The position numbers and the translations under genes were made by a program. Shown here piece after piece: positions 34,211 through 43,994 of a stretch of DNA of 64,000 nucleotides. The number at the start of each line of letters is the position of its first letter. Position 1 is the first letter of the stretch. Source of the DNA: Flavobacterium hercynium (GTDB lineage: Bacteria > Bacteroidota > Bacteroidia > Flavobacteriales > Flavobacteriaceae). The notes under the pieces are model-generated. The model worked only from the letters and a program-made list of their open reading frames with translations, searched no databases and was not told where the DNA came from. The stretch covers positions 62,001-126,000 of the forward strand of contig NZ_MUGW01000016.1 in NCBI RefSeq assembly GCF_002217285.1, read 5' to 3'.

Positions 34211-37200
34211 TTAATTTACCGGAATATAGATGTTGAAAGTAGCACCGATATTTTTTTCTCCTTTGGCGGTAATTATGCCGTAATGATTTTCTACAATTTT
34301 TTTAACGATTGCCAGACCAATTCCGGTGCCATTATATTGTTCTCTTCCGTGCAGACGCTGAAAAACTTCGAATATTTTGGTATTGTATTCCTGATCGAAA
34401 CCAATTCCATTGTCTGAAACACTAATGTGACAGTACTTTTGATTTTGATCTAAAGCAGGAATATCGAAACTGTCGCCCATCTTAATTTCACTTGTTATTT
34501 TTATAACCGTATCAATATCCGGTTTAGAAAATTTAAGAGAATTGCTTATCAAATTATATAACAATTGCCTGAATTGAAATGGAATAATGCTAATTATACT
34601 CGTTTTGTCGCATTCAATACTTGCTTTTTGAGCCTCAAGTTCTTCTCGTAAATCTTCTTTAACCTCATCAACAATTTCACAAAAATCTATTTTTTCAAAA
34701 ATGCGCTCCTGTGTACTGGTTCTGGAATAAGATAACAGGTCATTGATTAAAGTCTGCATGCGCTGGGCTGCGTTTTGCATACGCTGAAATTTATCTTTTC
34801 CGGACTCAGATAAATTTTGAGATTCTTTTTCGATGATCTGCGTGGCGAACGTTTGGATTTTTCGTAACGGTTCCTGTAAATCATGACTCGAAATATAAGC
34901 AAAGGACTGAAGTTCTTTATTCATTTTTTCGAGATCGATATTATATTGTTCCAGCTCTTTTGTTCTTTCCGCTACTTGTTTTTCCAGTTCATGAGTAAAT
35001 GCTTTTTCCGTTTGAATATCGGTAAAAGCACCAACCCATTTTATAATTTTATTGTCTTTATCAAAAACAGGTTCTCCAATTACAGAATACCATCTGTATC
35101 CGCCATTGGTACTCTTGAGTCTAACATCTGCTTTGTACACACTTCCCGTTGTGAGGCTTTTGGTCCAGACCTTTATGTTTTCTTCTAAATCATTAGGATG
35201 AATGATGGTTTTCCATGAAGTTTCTTTATTGGGTTGTATACCAGTGTATTTTTGCCATTTTCCAGAAGCAAACAAAGCATTTCCTTTTTCATCTGTCTCC
35301 CAAATTAATTGTGGAATACTTTCGGTCAGGGATCTGAATTTTTTCTCGCTTTCTTCTATCTTTTTTCTGGTTTCTACTTTCTCCGTTACATCAATTATAG
35401 TGATTTTTATACCGGATATCGTGTTGTCTGACTCCAGCATAGGAGCGTACTCATAATCAACATATAGTTTATGTTCATGTTTACCATCGTTTAAATATAA
35501 AGGAGATTCAGATTCAGAATGTACTATGCCCGTTGTAAAAACTTCCTGCAGGAGTTGTGCGTATTTTTGACTTTTAAGTTCCGGAAATACTTCAAATATA
35601 TTTTTGCCCAGAACATCACTTTCTTTTCTTCTCCAAATATTTTTTAGTAAGGCAAGATTAGCGATTTCAATGATCATATTTTCGCCTTTAAGAATTGCCT
35701 TTGGTACAGGAGATTGCATCAAAAGCGTACGGAAGCGCTTTTCACTTTCCTCTAATTCCTGCTGATGATTTTTCTCATCGGTGATATCTCTAACAGTTCC
35801 CAGCAATTTCTCGGGCTGATGATCTGAATCGTAAAAAACTTTTCCTCTCGCTTCTACCCAGCGAATCGATTTATCATTCCAGATTAAACGTGCTTCATAA
35901 TAAATATATCCGTTTATCATGGCTTCAACATAGGCTTTTTCTCTTATAGGCAGATCATCAGGATGAAGATATTTTACTAATTCATAGTAACTTAATTCAG
36001 CTTTTTTGGGTTGTCCCGTAATAACTTCGAAATAGCGTTGAGAATATTCAAAATCTTTTGTTTTTAAATTTAATTCCCAGGTACCAAGTTCACTTGCTTC
36101 TACAATAATGTTAAGTCTTTCCTCGTTGAGTTCTATTTTTTTTCTGGCTTCTACTTTTTCACTTACATCTGTAACGGTGACTAATATTCCGGAAATAGAT
36201 CCATCTTCTTCTTTTAGCGGATGATACAAGAAATCAAAATAAAAAATTTCCGGTTTATCGTACCTGCTTACAGGAACAGGCAATTCATTTCCGTGATAGG
36301 GAATGCCAGTTAGTAACACATTCTTTAGTAAAGGACTAACAATTTCTTCAACTTCAGGTAAAGATTCAAAAAGTGATTTTCCAACAAAAGAATCATGTTC
36401 TTTGCCCACTAATTTAAGATACGTTTCATTAGCTACTTCTACCAGATAATTAGAGCCACGTAAAATCGTGATTCCTACTGGAGCTTGTTTTACAGTATTG
36501 CGAAAACGTTTATCTGCTTCTTCAATTTTTTGTCGGGCGATCACCTGATGTGTGTTATCAAGTACCCAAATAGCAACTTTACTTACCTTTCCTTCAATGT
36601 TTTTAAGTGGTGCATACACAAAAGTAAAATATACTGTTTCTTCTGTGTTCTGTCTGGTAATCTTGATTTCTATTTCGTTGGCATAAAAAGGTTTTCCGCT
36701 TTTTATTACTTTTTGAAGTTCAGATTCATACGTAGATTTTACTTCAGCAAATGCATCCCAATAGTGTTTTCCTGCGACTTCTTCATACGATTTACGGGCT
36801 ACAGTAAGAAAACTGTCGTTTACAATTTCGCTTATTAAAGTTTCGGCATCGAGAACACAAATTCCAATAGGAGATTGGAGCACCATACTTTGCAGGTTGC
36901 GCTCACTTTCTTCTATTTTTTTCTTTGCTAAATTTAGGTCTGTCAAATCAACTCCGGTATTCATTACGCCATAAATTTCTCCGTTGATGTCGTAGAGCGG
37001 AGTAAGACTATAATTAAAATAGTGCGTACGCAGTTTTCCATCAATCGTAAGATCTAGCGGTGTATTTTTAGTATGAAAAGATTGTCCGGTTTCGAGAACT
37101 GTATTTATTTGCTCAAAAACCAATTGATTGTCGAGTTCAGGCAATAGCGCTTTAAATGATTTTCCAATAACCTCATCGCCTTTTCCCCACAATGAAATTA

Positions 37201-37801
37201 TAGATTCATTGGCAAGTTCGATAATCATTTCTTTGCCAACATATACAGCAATTGGGAAAGGCGCATTTTCAATCAACTGTCTTACTTTCAGTTCGCTTTC
37301 TCCTAAAGCTTCAATTGCTTTAAATTTTTCTGTTGTTTCGATAACCGTAACCAGAATACCTCCAACTTCGCCATTTTCTTTTTTAATGGGGCTATATGAA
37401 AAATTAAAATAGCATTCCTCATCAAATCCATTTCTGTTTAAAATTAATTTTAAATAGGGATGGCTTACTGCTTTTCCCTTCATAACCTCAGCAAACATAG
37501 GAGAAATGGTTTCCCAGATTTCTGAAAATGTTATTTCGGCACCTATTCCTAGCGCTTCAGGATGTTTACTTGAGCCCAGAATAGGTAGAAAAGAATCGTT
37601 ATACAATTGGGTAAAATCGTCTCCCCAGGCAATGTACATAGCAAAAGGATTATTTAGCACAACTGAAATAATGGTTTGAAGGCTAGGTGACCATGTGTCA
37701 GGATTTCCCAAAGATGTTTTACTCCAATCCTTTGCACGGATTAGTTCTCCCATTTTGCCGCCATCAGCTAAAAAATAATGATCATTATTTGTGCTGCCCA
37801 T
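34211..37801 (-). CDS. Soluble sensor histidine kinase with about seven PAS domains
   Basis: 1196 aa and no membrane helix, so a cytosolic sensor. I count about seven PAS blocks, most opening with a xxRxxxxxxPxxI-like helix: N-terminal PAS (about 20-150), then blocks starting near 165, 295, 425, 550, 680 and 805. The fifth and seventh have the PAS_3-type signature (YLHPDDLPIREK, IIHPNDLEENI) with PAC tails. A short coiled coil leads to the HisKA H-box SSHDLQEPLRKI, then HATPase N, G1 (DNGIGF) and G2 (GTGIGLAIVKK) boxes. It is co-transcribed with the single-domain response regulator 11 bp upstream. Signals are unknown; multiple PAS suggest integration of redox, light or ligand cues. Confidence 0.93.
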   Translation of the reverse strand: MGSTNNDHYFLADGGKMGELIRAKDWSKTSLGNPDTWSPSLQTIISVVLNNPFAMYIAWGDDFTQLYNDSFLPILGSSKHPEALGIGAEITFSEIWETISPMFAEVMKGKAVSHPYLKLILNRNGFDEECYFNFSYSPIKKENGEVGGILVTVIETTEKFKAIEALGESELKVRQLIENAPFPIAVYVGKEMIIELANESIISLWGKGDEVIGKSFKALLPELDNQLVFEQINTVLETGQSFHTKNTPLDLTIDGKLRTHYFNYSLTPLYDINGEIYGVMNTGVDLTDLNLAKKKIEESERNLQSMVLQSPIGICVLDAETLISEIVNDSFLTVARKSYEEVAGKHYWDAFAEVKSTYESELQKVIKSGKPFYANEIEIKITRQNTEETVYFTFVYAPLKNIEGKVSKVAIWVLDNTHQVIARQKIEEADKRFRNTVKQAPVGITILRGSNYLVEVANETYLKLVGKEHDSFVGKSLFESLPEVEEIVSPLLKNVLLTGIPYHGNELPVPVSRYDKPEIFYFDFLYHPLKEEDGSISGILVTVTDVSEKVEARKKIELNEERLNIIVEASELGTWELNLKTKDFEYSQRYFEVITGQPKKAELSYYELVKYLHPDDLPIREKAYVEAMINGYIYYEARLIWNDKSIRWVEARGKVFYDSDHQPEKLLGTVRDITDEKNHQQELEESEKRFRTLLMQSPVPKAILKGENMIIEIANLALLKNIWRRKESDVLGKNIFEVFPELKSQKYAQLLQEVFTTGIVHSESESPLYLNDGKHEHKLYVDYEYAPMLESDNTISGIKITIIDVTEKVETRKKIEESEKKFRSLTESIPQLIWETDEKGNALFASGKWQKYTGIQPNKETSWKTIIHPNDLEENIKVWTKSLTTGSVYKADVRLKSTNGGYRWYSVIGEPVFDKDNKIIKWVGAFTDIQTEKAFTHELEKQVAERTKELEQYNIDLEKMNKELQSFAYISSHDLQEPLRKIQTFATQIIEKESQNLSESGKDKFQRMQNAAQRMQTLINDLLSYSRTSTQERIFEKIDFCEIVDEVKEDLREELEAQKASIECDKTSIISIIPFQFRQLLYNLISNSLKFSKPDIDTVIKITSEIKMGDSFDIPALDQNQKYCHISVSDNGIGFDQEYNTKIFEVFQRLHGREQYNGTGIGLAIVKKIVENHYGIITAKGEKNIGATFNIYIPVN

Positions 37802-37812
37802 GCTGTTAAATA

Positions 37813-38262
37813 TTAGGGTTGAAGTATAAAATGTTCTCTTGCGGGTTGTTTATAATTATTTTCGGCAGTAACGCTAAGCGCATTTCCTATTACCTTTTTT
37901 AGTTTAGAAAAATCTCCGGGTTTTCTAATATAATATACAGCACCTTTTTCGTACATCAGGTCTACAATGTTCATATCGAGAGACGTAGAGAAAACAATTA
38001 CAGGAAGATGTTGCAGTTTATCGATTTTTTTTATTTCAGTTAAACATTCAAAACCATTTTTGCGTGGCATATTAAGGTCCAGAAAAAGTACATCCGGAAG
38101 ATTTTTAGCTGAACATTCAAATAAAAAATCCATTAGCTGAACCCCATCATTAACCGTTACAAGAGAAATTGGAAGATGTAGTTCGTCTAACGCTTCTTTA
38201 AAAAAATCACAATCGTCTTCGTCATCATCAGCAAGTAGTAGATTGAATTTCTGTTCGTTCAT
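37813..38262 (-). CDS. Single-domain response regulator (REC only)
   Basis: 149 aa. Acidic pocket LLADDDEDD, phospho-acceptor Asp in VLFLDLNMPRKNGFE, switch residues VIVFSTS and the conserved Lys in YYIRKPGDF are all present. There is no output domain. It is first in an operon with the seven-PAS kinase. REC-only proteins of this Rcp1-like type act as phosphate shuttles or by protein binding. The Kai kinase at 44939 could also signal through it, but nothing in the sequence shows that. Confidence 0.92.
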   Translation of the reverse strand: MNEQKFNLLLADDDEDDCDFFKEALDELHLPISLVTVNDGVQLMDFLFECSAKNLPDVLFLDLNMPRKNGFECLTEIKKIDKLQHLPVIVFSTSLDMNIVDLMYEKGAVYYIRKPGDFSKLKKVIGNALSVTAENNYKQPAREHFILQP

Positions 38263-38607
38263 TTTTAATAAAATAAAATTTAATAGGTAGTATTTTGTTC
38301 ATCGGGTCTTTTTATATTTTACCGTAAGCTTTAAAAGTTATAGGTTGCTTTATACTGAATCGTTACTTTGGTAATAAGTTTACATTCAAATAGCTTTAAA
38401 TAAGATTATAAAGACCGTATGAAAATTTTAATTGCAAAGCTGGGGCTGTTTGCTTCTGCTAATATAAAACTAATTTTTATAGGTTTAAGTCTAATTTTTG
38501 GATTTTCTTAACATATTGAAGCTTTAATTTTTTAAATTACTTTTTCTTCAAATGAGAAAAAGGGAACAGTATAAAACCATTCCCTTCAGTCTGTAATAAA
38601 TGTGGTT
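38263..38607. other. 345-bp intergenic region
   Basis: AT-rich, no supported gene. It holds the upstream region of the response regulator operon (no clear TAnnTTTG found) and a hairpin at 38560-38586. Confidence 0.5.
38553..38586 (-). terminator. Terminator of the surface-protein operon
   Basis: AAGGGAA (38560-38566) pairs with TTCCCTT (38580-38586); on the minus strand it is followed by TTTTCTC, a short U-tract. Confidence 0.55.
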
Positions 38608-40098
38608 TTATTTAATGGTTAAAGTCATATTCGGTACAACGATATCAGAATTAGTTCCAGTATAGCGTTGTGCGTATACTTCTACATAATCATTGTTTGC
38701 CAGTTCCACTGAGGCATTTAGCGGTAACACAACGATATCATTTAGAGCTGCACCGCGTCCGTAAATTTTGTATTGCGAAATAACAGTACCATTTTTAGCA
38801 ATGTATATAATATAGGTTCCTGCAGCAGGTGTTTGAAACGAAATAGAACCATTTACCTGAAATATTCTTTTCTTTTTTCCCATGTATCTCAATCTGTTGC
38901 TTACTCCGGGATCAGTAGAAAATCGGAATAAATTGGTTGAGGTCGATACTCCATTTACTTTTACGATATTACTTGGATTCATATTATTTGTAAAGCTAGT
39001 CGCAGCTCCGGCTCCAACAGCATAATCTACAGCAAAATCACCGACGGCACTTGCATCGGCTTCAGTAGGAATACCTGCAGATCGTACATTCCAGCTATTG
39101 TTGAAATTATATCCTGTATAAGTTCCAGTAGTATAAGGTTTTACATATCCTGCTGCATTCGTACCTGTAAAAACAACAGATTCCAGAACCGCATCTCCTG
39201 TAATAGTAAGACCAGATGTAGAAACGTCAAAACCAATTGCACTTCCATCAACCTGAGTAAATCCACCTTGTTTTTCTATTAAGGTAAAAGTCCCTGTAAA
39301 TTTTTCGTACGTTCCTGAGTTATTGCTAAACCATCCTAAGTTGCTTAATAATAGTTGTGTAATATTGTTGTAGGTAATACCGTTGGTATTGCCGGCAAAC
39401 TGAACAATACTTAAAAAGACTAATCCAAATCCGGAAATAGTTCCTACGGTATTAGAACCGGAGACGATACAATCTCTAAAAATTAGATTTTGTGTAGCAG
39501 TACCATTTAAATTAAATACATTTCCGGCAGTTGCTGTTAATGTTAATCCTTTGATGCTTCCTCCGGTTGCACCTTCAAAAATATTTCCCGAAGGTCTGAT
39601 AATCTTATCATCATTTGTGTCTAAACCTTGTAAATAAGCATTATTTAAATCTATTGGAAAATTGAAGGTTACAGTACCATTGATTTCGTATAAGGTATTA
39701 GAACTCAATTGATATTTTGATCCGCCGCCCGCAGCAAGTTCAGTTGCCAAAACCGTAGCCAAAACATCAGTAGATTTAATACGCTTAAAGTTTAATCTTC
39801 CGGCAGTTCCGTTTACGATTGGCGTCCAGGTTGACGTACTGCCCATATAATAAAAGAAAAACTTTAAATCAGTATCGTAAACCAATAATCCATCAGCAGG
39901 AGTTGTAATCGCATTTCTTTGCACCGTTGTCATTCTTGGTGTCAGCAAACCTTGTGTGGTAGAAGTAACATCCAAAATTGAGCTTGCGTTTGGAGTAGTA
40001 GTACCAATCCCGATTTGTGCATTTCCTGCAAAAGAAAGTAAAAAGATTAATAGCAGTAAAAAAGTCTTATGATTTTGAAAAGTAGGTATTGTGATCAT
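38608..40098 (-). CDS. Exported flavobacterial repeat-type protein (GIGTTTP opening)
   Basis: 496 aa with a signal peptide (FLLSFAGNAQ). The mature N-terminus has the widespread Bacteroidetes module GIGTTTPNASSILDVTSTTQG then LLTPRMT, RNAITTPADGLLVYDTD and FFYYMGSTSTWTPI, often found at the start of adhesin or fibre-like proteins. The middle is Thr/Asn/Gly-rich and beta-helix-like (repeated short strands such as GNIFEGATGGSIKGLTLTATAG). The C-terminal about 110 residues form a beta-sandwich-like domain (YIIYIAKNGTVISQYKIYG... VELANNDYVEVYAQRYTG) resembling C1q/TNF-like jelly rolls. Last gene of a three-gene operon. Function not known. Confidence 0.72.
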   Translation of the reverse strand: MITIPTFQNHKTFLLLLIFLLSFAGNAQIGIGTTTPNASSILDVTSTTQGLLTPRMTTVQRNAITTPADGLLVYDTDLKFFFYYMGSTSTWTPIVNGTAGRLNFKRIKSTDVLATVLATELAAGGGSKYQLSSNTLYEINGTVTFNFPIDLNNAYLQGLDTNDDKIIRPSGNIFEGATGGSIKGLTLTATAGNVFNLNGTATQNLIFRDCIVSGSNTVGTISGFGLVFLSIVQFAGNTNGITYNNITQLLLSNLGWFSNNSGTYEKFTGTFTLIEKQGGFTQVDGSAIGFDVSTSGLTITGDAVLESVVFTGTNAAGYVKPYTTGTYTGYNFNNSWNVRSAGIPTEADASAVGDFAVDYAVGAGAATSFTNNMNPSNIVKVNGVSTSTNLFRFSTDPGVSNRLRYMGKKKRIFQVNGSISFQTPAAGTYIIYIAKNGTVISQYKIYGRGAALNDIVVLPLNASVELANNDYVEVYAQRYTGTNSDIVVPNMTLTIK

Positions 40099-40154
40099 AA
40101 TTGTAATATTAAAGTGTGGATGGATTTTATTTTGTTCGTTTTAAGATTGCAGTA

Positions 40155-41981
40155 TTAATAGCCTTTATTTGTGATAATAATTTTCTCCGTCAGTCTCTCA
40201 TTATCAACTGTTATAAATTCGGCTATGTAAATACCCTGACTTAACGTGGTGGTAGAAAAAGTATAACTTTGATTCGTTCCAAGTCCTTTTTTAGTTAAAA
40301 CTACTTTCCCCATGACGTCATAAAGTTTAAATGATTTTAAAGAAAGGTTATTTGGGTTCGAAGCTTTCAAAATACCATTTGCATTATCCTGTGTTATAAA
40401 GAACTGCTTTACAATATTATCATCAGTTCCAAGTGTAGTCTGGTTTTTGAAAGTAATTTTAAAACGGTCAGCGTAAACTCCTGGAGCAACTGTAACTTCG
40501 TACATACCATTTTTGATATCGTGATAGGAATCATCAAGTCCATCATACAAATAGATGATCTGCGTAGGATCAAAATTTGTGATCTCCGGAACATAAAATT
40601 TAAAAGAGGTATTGGTCGCAACTTTTACCGTAAGCGGAACTTTTTTATCGATATCAAAGTTAATTCCCTGAATGACATAGTTGCCGTTTTCTAGCCAGAA
40701 GGTAACGTCATTCGGTAGTGATTCATCCATGTTTAAAGCATCAATACCTAAATCGACGCCATCTGTAGCTTCTTCCAAAAAGGATAAAGCCAATTGTCTG
40801 GTAAATTGATTGTTGATAATGGTGTTGAGTTTGAAATGCGAAACCTCTTCGATTTCTTCTTCCTCCTCAGCTTCGTTATTCGCTGCGTTTTTTTCTTTAG
40901 TTGTTTTGCTTTTTACCGCTTTTTTTACAGGAGCTTTCTTTTCAAATTTTGATAAACTGCCGCCTTCTTTGTAATAAAAACGATGTACATTTTTGAATAT
41001 AGCAGTTCCGTTTGCAGTGGCGTTAATGACGAATCCCTGACCAATTGGCGAGTATTTTCGAACAATCGTTATTCCTGAACTCGATCCGGTATTGTTTAAT
41101 GAACCGTCTCCATTATAAGAATTGAAAGTTGCCGGTACGTAAACACCCGTAGAAGTTAAGCTTGTTGGTGTATAGGTTCCGTAACCACCTCTGTAATCTG
41201 TTAGGTAATGTGAATTTACGGCCTTATCCTGCTCCCAAAAATAAGCAACACCTCCCGTTGCAGCATTGCTGGCATCTAGTAAAAAAGCATTTAAATGCAA
41301 AGCAGAAGGATACGGATTTCCGGTTAACGTGGAGTTATTTGCACCCAATGCAATAGTGATGTTTCCATCGTTTGGTTTTCCTATAAAATCGTAACGTTGG
41401 GCACCTCCTGGATTGTTGGTTATTCCTGTTGCTTCAGGATCTGTAGTGTCTGTACCACTGGTTCCTTTCATAGTAAAACCTTCTCCTGGTGCCAATGTAG
41501 ACGCTCCTCCAACAAATACCCAGTTAGAATAGTTATTGGCATTGGTTAATTTATGAATCCATGCAGATGATATTGAAAGCGGATTTGATACTCCATCATA
41601 ACCACTTATAATAGTCGCAGGTGTCGATGCTATCGAAGTTGTTGGTCGGCTTAACATGGTAATGCCAAAGTTTTCGTTTCCAATTGTAGCCGAAGCAGTA
41701 CCAACAGGAGAACACCAGTAATTGTAGTCAAAATTATCAGACGTACCTTCTTGATATACAGATAATGTGCCCGCTCCTGTATTGGTTGAGGCAGTTGTAG
41801 CACCTTGTACTAATTGTGAATTATTTCGAAGGTACAAATTAGAATTTGCAGCCAAATTTACATTTTGCTGTACAAACAGTACCTCATCTTTAACGTACAT
41901 GTAGGCATTTGGGCTGAAATAAATTTGCGCCATACTTTTTGTTGTGGCCAGAATTAGAAATAAGAATAATGTTTTTTTCAT
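40155..41981 (-). CDS. Type IX-secreted protein with C-terminal sorting domain
   Basis: 608 aa with a signal peptide (ATTKSMAQ). The C-terminal about 80 residues (SLKSFKLYDVMGKVVLTKKG ... YIAEFITVDNERLTEKIIIT) are a type A T9SS sorting domain, so the protein should be exported by the type IX system and anchored or released. The central part has an acidic/Lys linker (EKNAANNEAEEEEEIEE) and no catalytic motif that I recognise. Its start overlaps the stop of the small upstream gene by 4 bp (ATGA), showing translational coupling. Confidence 0.82.
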   Translation of the reverse strand: MKKTLFLFLILATTKSMAQIYFSPNAYMYVKDEVLFVQQNVNLAANSNLYLRNNSQLVQGATTASTNTGAGTLSVYQEGTSDNFDYNYWCSPVGTASATIGNENFGITMLSRPTTSIASTPATIISGYDGVSNPLSISSAWIHKLTNANNYSNWVFVGGASTLAPGEGFTMKGTSGTDTTDPEATGITNNPGGAQRYDFIGKPNDGNITIALGANNSTLTGNPYPSALHLNAFLLDASNAATGGVAYFWEQDKAVNSHYLTDYRGGYGTYTPTSLTSTGVYVPATFNSYNGDGSLNNTGSSSGITIVRKYSPIGQGFVINATANGTAIFKNVHRFYYKEGGSLSKFEKKAPVKKAVKSKTTKEKNAANNEAEEEEEIEEVSHFKLNTIINNQFTRQLALSFLEEATDGVDLGIDALNMDESLPNDVTFWLENGNYVIQGINFDIDKKVPLTVKVATNTSFKFYVPEITNFDPTQIIYLYDGLDDSYHDIKNGMYEVTVAPGVYADRFKITFKNQTTLGTDDNIVKQFFITQDNANGILKASNPNNLSLKSFKLYDVMGKVVLTKKGLGTNQSYTFSTTTLSQGIYIAEFITVDNERLTEKIIITNKGY

Positions 41982-42265
41982 AATTTCACTTTTATAAGTT
42001 GAACAGCTTCCGGAGTAGTTGTCTGGCTTTGGCGGGACTTAATTCTTTTATTAAAAAATAGCTTGTAAAAGTTTATTTTTCTTTTTCTGCTAATAGCAAA
42101 TAGTCCAAGCAGAATCGCACTAGTCAATAACATCGGAATATCACTATCTATTGGTAATCCAACCGGTGGCGGAATTCCGGGTGGTGGAGGTGGCGGGGCT
42201 GCTGAAATTTTGAACGAGGCATAGAAAAATAAAAGTGTTGATAACTGTAACGATTTGATTTTCAT
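41978..42265 (-). CDS. Short signal-peptide protein with Pro-rich stretch and PID-type C-terminal anchor
   Basis: 95 aa. An N-terminal signal (LLFFYASFKISA) is followed by a proline run (APPPPPPGIPPPV), then GLPIDSDIPMLLTSAILLGLF and a basic ISRKRK tail. The Pro-Ile-Asp motif followed by a hydrophobic helix and basic residues resembles the PID-CTERM-type sorting tail named for Bacteroidetes (name recalled, not checked). An extra basic tail of about 30 residues follows the anchor. It overlaps the T9SS protein gene by 4 bp and is first in the operon. Confidence 0.7.
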   Translation of the reverse strand: MKIKSLQLSTLLFFYASFKISAAPPPPPPGIPPPVGLPIDSDIPMLLTSAILLGLFAISRKRKINFYKLFFNKRIKSRQSQTTTPEAVQLIKVKL

Positions 42266-42832
42266 TTGATATTGTTGATTTGGGGGCTAATAAAAAATTG
42301 TATTACCTGAAGCTACTTTATACCTACTGAAATTAATTAGTAAAAATAATAGCACAAAAAGCAAGAACGTATACTGGTAAAAGTTATTTTTATAATAAAA
42401 CAGGACTAAATGTTCAAGTTGTTGATCTGTAATAATTTGCAGAACAATCTGTTAATTTTCTGACATTGTTTGTAATAATCGTGGTGAACAAGTATTTAAT
42501 TTTGAATTTTTCATATTATTTTAACTTAATTTATTTGTAATATTAGTACTGTATTTTCTCAAATATATAAAATAAATTCCTATGCAATTTTAATTAATGT
42601 TAAAATGATTAAGTTATTTCCTATTCTAACATAGTAAATAGAATAGCTTTTTGTTTCTGTCTTCAATCAGTTATCAGTACTACCTGAAAAGCTATCGGAA
42701 TTTTGCAGTAGAAAATAGGTGATAACTAAGATATCATAGAAAATTATTTAGGTGTAAATACATAAATGTTAAGCACAAAAAAAGAGCTGATTCTACAATC
42801 AGCTCTTTAGCAATAGGATACTTATTTTTTAT
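42266..42832. other. 567-bp AT-rich intergenic region
   Basis: No supported gene. It holds the upstream region of the surface-protein operon and the terminator at 42781-42808. No clear TAnnTTTG element was found. Confidence 0.5.
42779..42809 (-). terminator. Terminator of the esterase gene
   Basis: AAAGAGCTGATT pairs perfectly with AATCAGCTCTTT around a 4-base loop (42781-42808), with an A-run on the side that becomes a U-tract for the minus-strand transcript. Confidence 0.85.
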
Positions 42833-43918
42833 TTATTTCAATGTAGTTTTAATAACTGCCGCAGCTTGTAATACTGCAGTTTGTATAGCAGGGACATTTG
42901 CAATTGGGTTTAAAAGTCCATAATCATGAATCAATCCACTGTATCTTGTTAATGTTACAGAAACTCCGGCTTCGTTTAGTTTTCTGGCATAAGCTTCTCC
43001 TTCATCTCTTAAAACATCATTTTCTGCTGTCTGAATCAAGGCAGGAGGTAAGTTTTTAAGTTGTTCTACACTAGCCTGAAGTGGAGAAGCATAAATTTCT
43101 TTTCTTTTATTAGTGTCAGGTAAATAATTATCCCAAAACCATTTCATCATGTTTTTAGTTAAAAATCTTCCGTTGGCGAAAGAATTGTAAGATTCAGTTT
43201 CGAAATTAGCATCAGTTACAGGCCACAATAAAACCTGTAGTTTAATTTCAGGACCTTTTTTGTCTTTTGCCATCAATGTAATAGCTGCACTCATATTTCC
43301 TCCAACGCTATTACCAACAATAGCAAGATTTTTACCATTTACTCCAATTTCTTTTCCGTTTTTTGCAACCCATTCTGTTGCAGCATATATTTCGTTTATT
43401 GCAACAGGATATTGTGCTTCCGGTGAAGGTGTGTAATCAGGAAAAACAGCCACGGCTCCACTTTCAACAACCAAATCTCTTACTAATCGTCTGTGAGTTG
43501 GGTAATCTCCTAAAACCCATCCGCCTCCGTGAATGAAGATAAATACGGGAGCATTTGCTTTTGCGCCTTTAGGTTTTGTAATATGAATTTTTACTTTTAA
43601 GCCGTTTTGTGTTATAACTTTTTCTGATTCTTCAATTCCGCTGTAATCAACTTCTACTGATTTTTGTGCGCCAACAAGAACACCGCGGGCATCTGATACG
43701 CTTAATTGTTCAAGAGGTTTTCCGTTACCTGAATTTAATGCTTTTAAGAAGGTGCGCACTTCTGTAAAAACCTGAGGATCGTTTTCGCCTTTAAATTGTC
43801 TTTCTTGTGCAGTTGTAATAGCGTGGAATGCTATAAATGCTGCGATAAATAAACTTTGTAAAATTTTGTTTCCGAATTTAAGAGAACCGTTCAAAACGGC
43901 AGTTGCTGTAGTTTTCAT
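42833..43918 (-). CDS. Exported HSL-type alpha/beta-hydrolase (esterase/lipase)
   Basis: 361 aa from the ATG at 43918; another ATG at 43936 is possible. The signal peptide ends near ITTAQERQ. The hormone-sensitive-lipase family oxyanion motif HGGGW (in FIFIHGGGWVLGDYPTHRR) and nucleophile GNSVGGN are present, with Asp in AENDVLRDEGEAYA and His in SGLIHDYGLLN completing the triad. It likely hydrolyses short acyl or aryl esters in the periplasm. It lies downstream of an AraC regulator on the same strand, with its own -7 box TATCTTTG at 43953-43960, suggesting AraC-controlled expression. Confidence 0.9.
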   Translation of the reverse strand: MKTTATAVLNGSLKFGNKILQSLFIAAFIAFHAITTAQERQFKGENDPQVFTEVRTFLKALNSGNGKPLEQLSVSDARGVLVGAQKSVEVDYSGIEESEKVITQNGLKVKIHITKPKGAKANAPVFIFIHGGGWVLGDYPTHRRLVRDLVVESGAVAVFPDYTPSPEAQYPVAINEIYAATEWVAKNGKEIGVNGKNLAIVGNSVGGNMSAAITLMAKDKKGPEIKLQVLLWPVTDANFETESYNSFANGRFLTKNMMKWFWDNYLPDTNKRKEIYASPLQASVEQLKNLPPALIQTAENDVLRDEGEAYARKLNEAGVSVTLTRYSGLIHDYGLLNPIANVPAIQTAVLQAAAVIKTTLK

Positions 43919-43952
43919 ATCTTTATTTTTTATCATTTATAATTTGATAAGG

Positions 43953-43960
43953 CAAAGATA
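43953..43960 (-). promoter_or_regulatory. -7 element for the esterase gene
   Basis: TATCTTTG on the minus strand between the AraC gene and the esterase; no -33 TTG, consistent with a need for an activator. Confidence 0.5.
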
Positions 43961-43994
43961 TGTCGGTGATAAGCCTCTAAAAATAGATAAAAGT

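Noticed and set aside
34157..34417. 86-codon plus-strand frame over the end of the large kinase gene
   Set aside because: It lies antisense to the HATPase-coding region and across the terminator; a shadow ORF.
38608..42265. Phage tail-fibre module, because of the GIGTTTP opening
   Set aside because: No other structural phage gene is present; signal peptides and a T9SS tail point to secreted host proteins.
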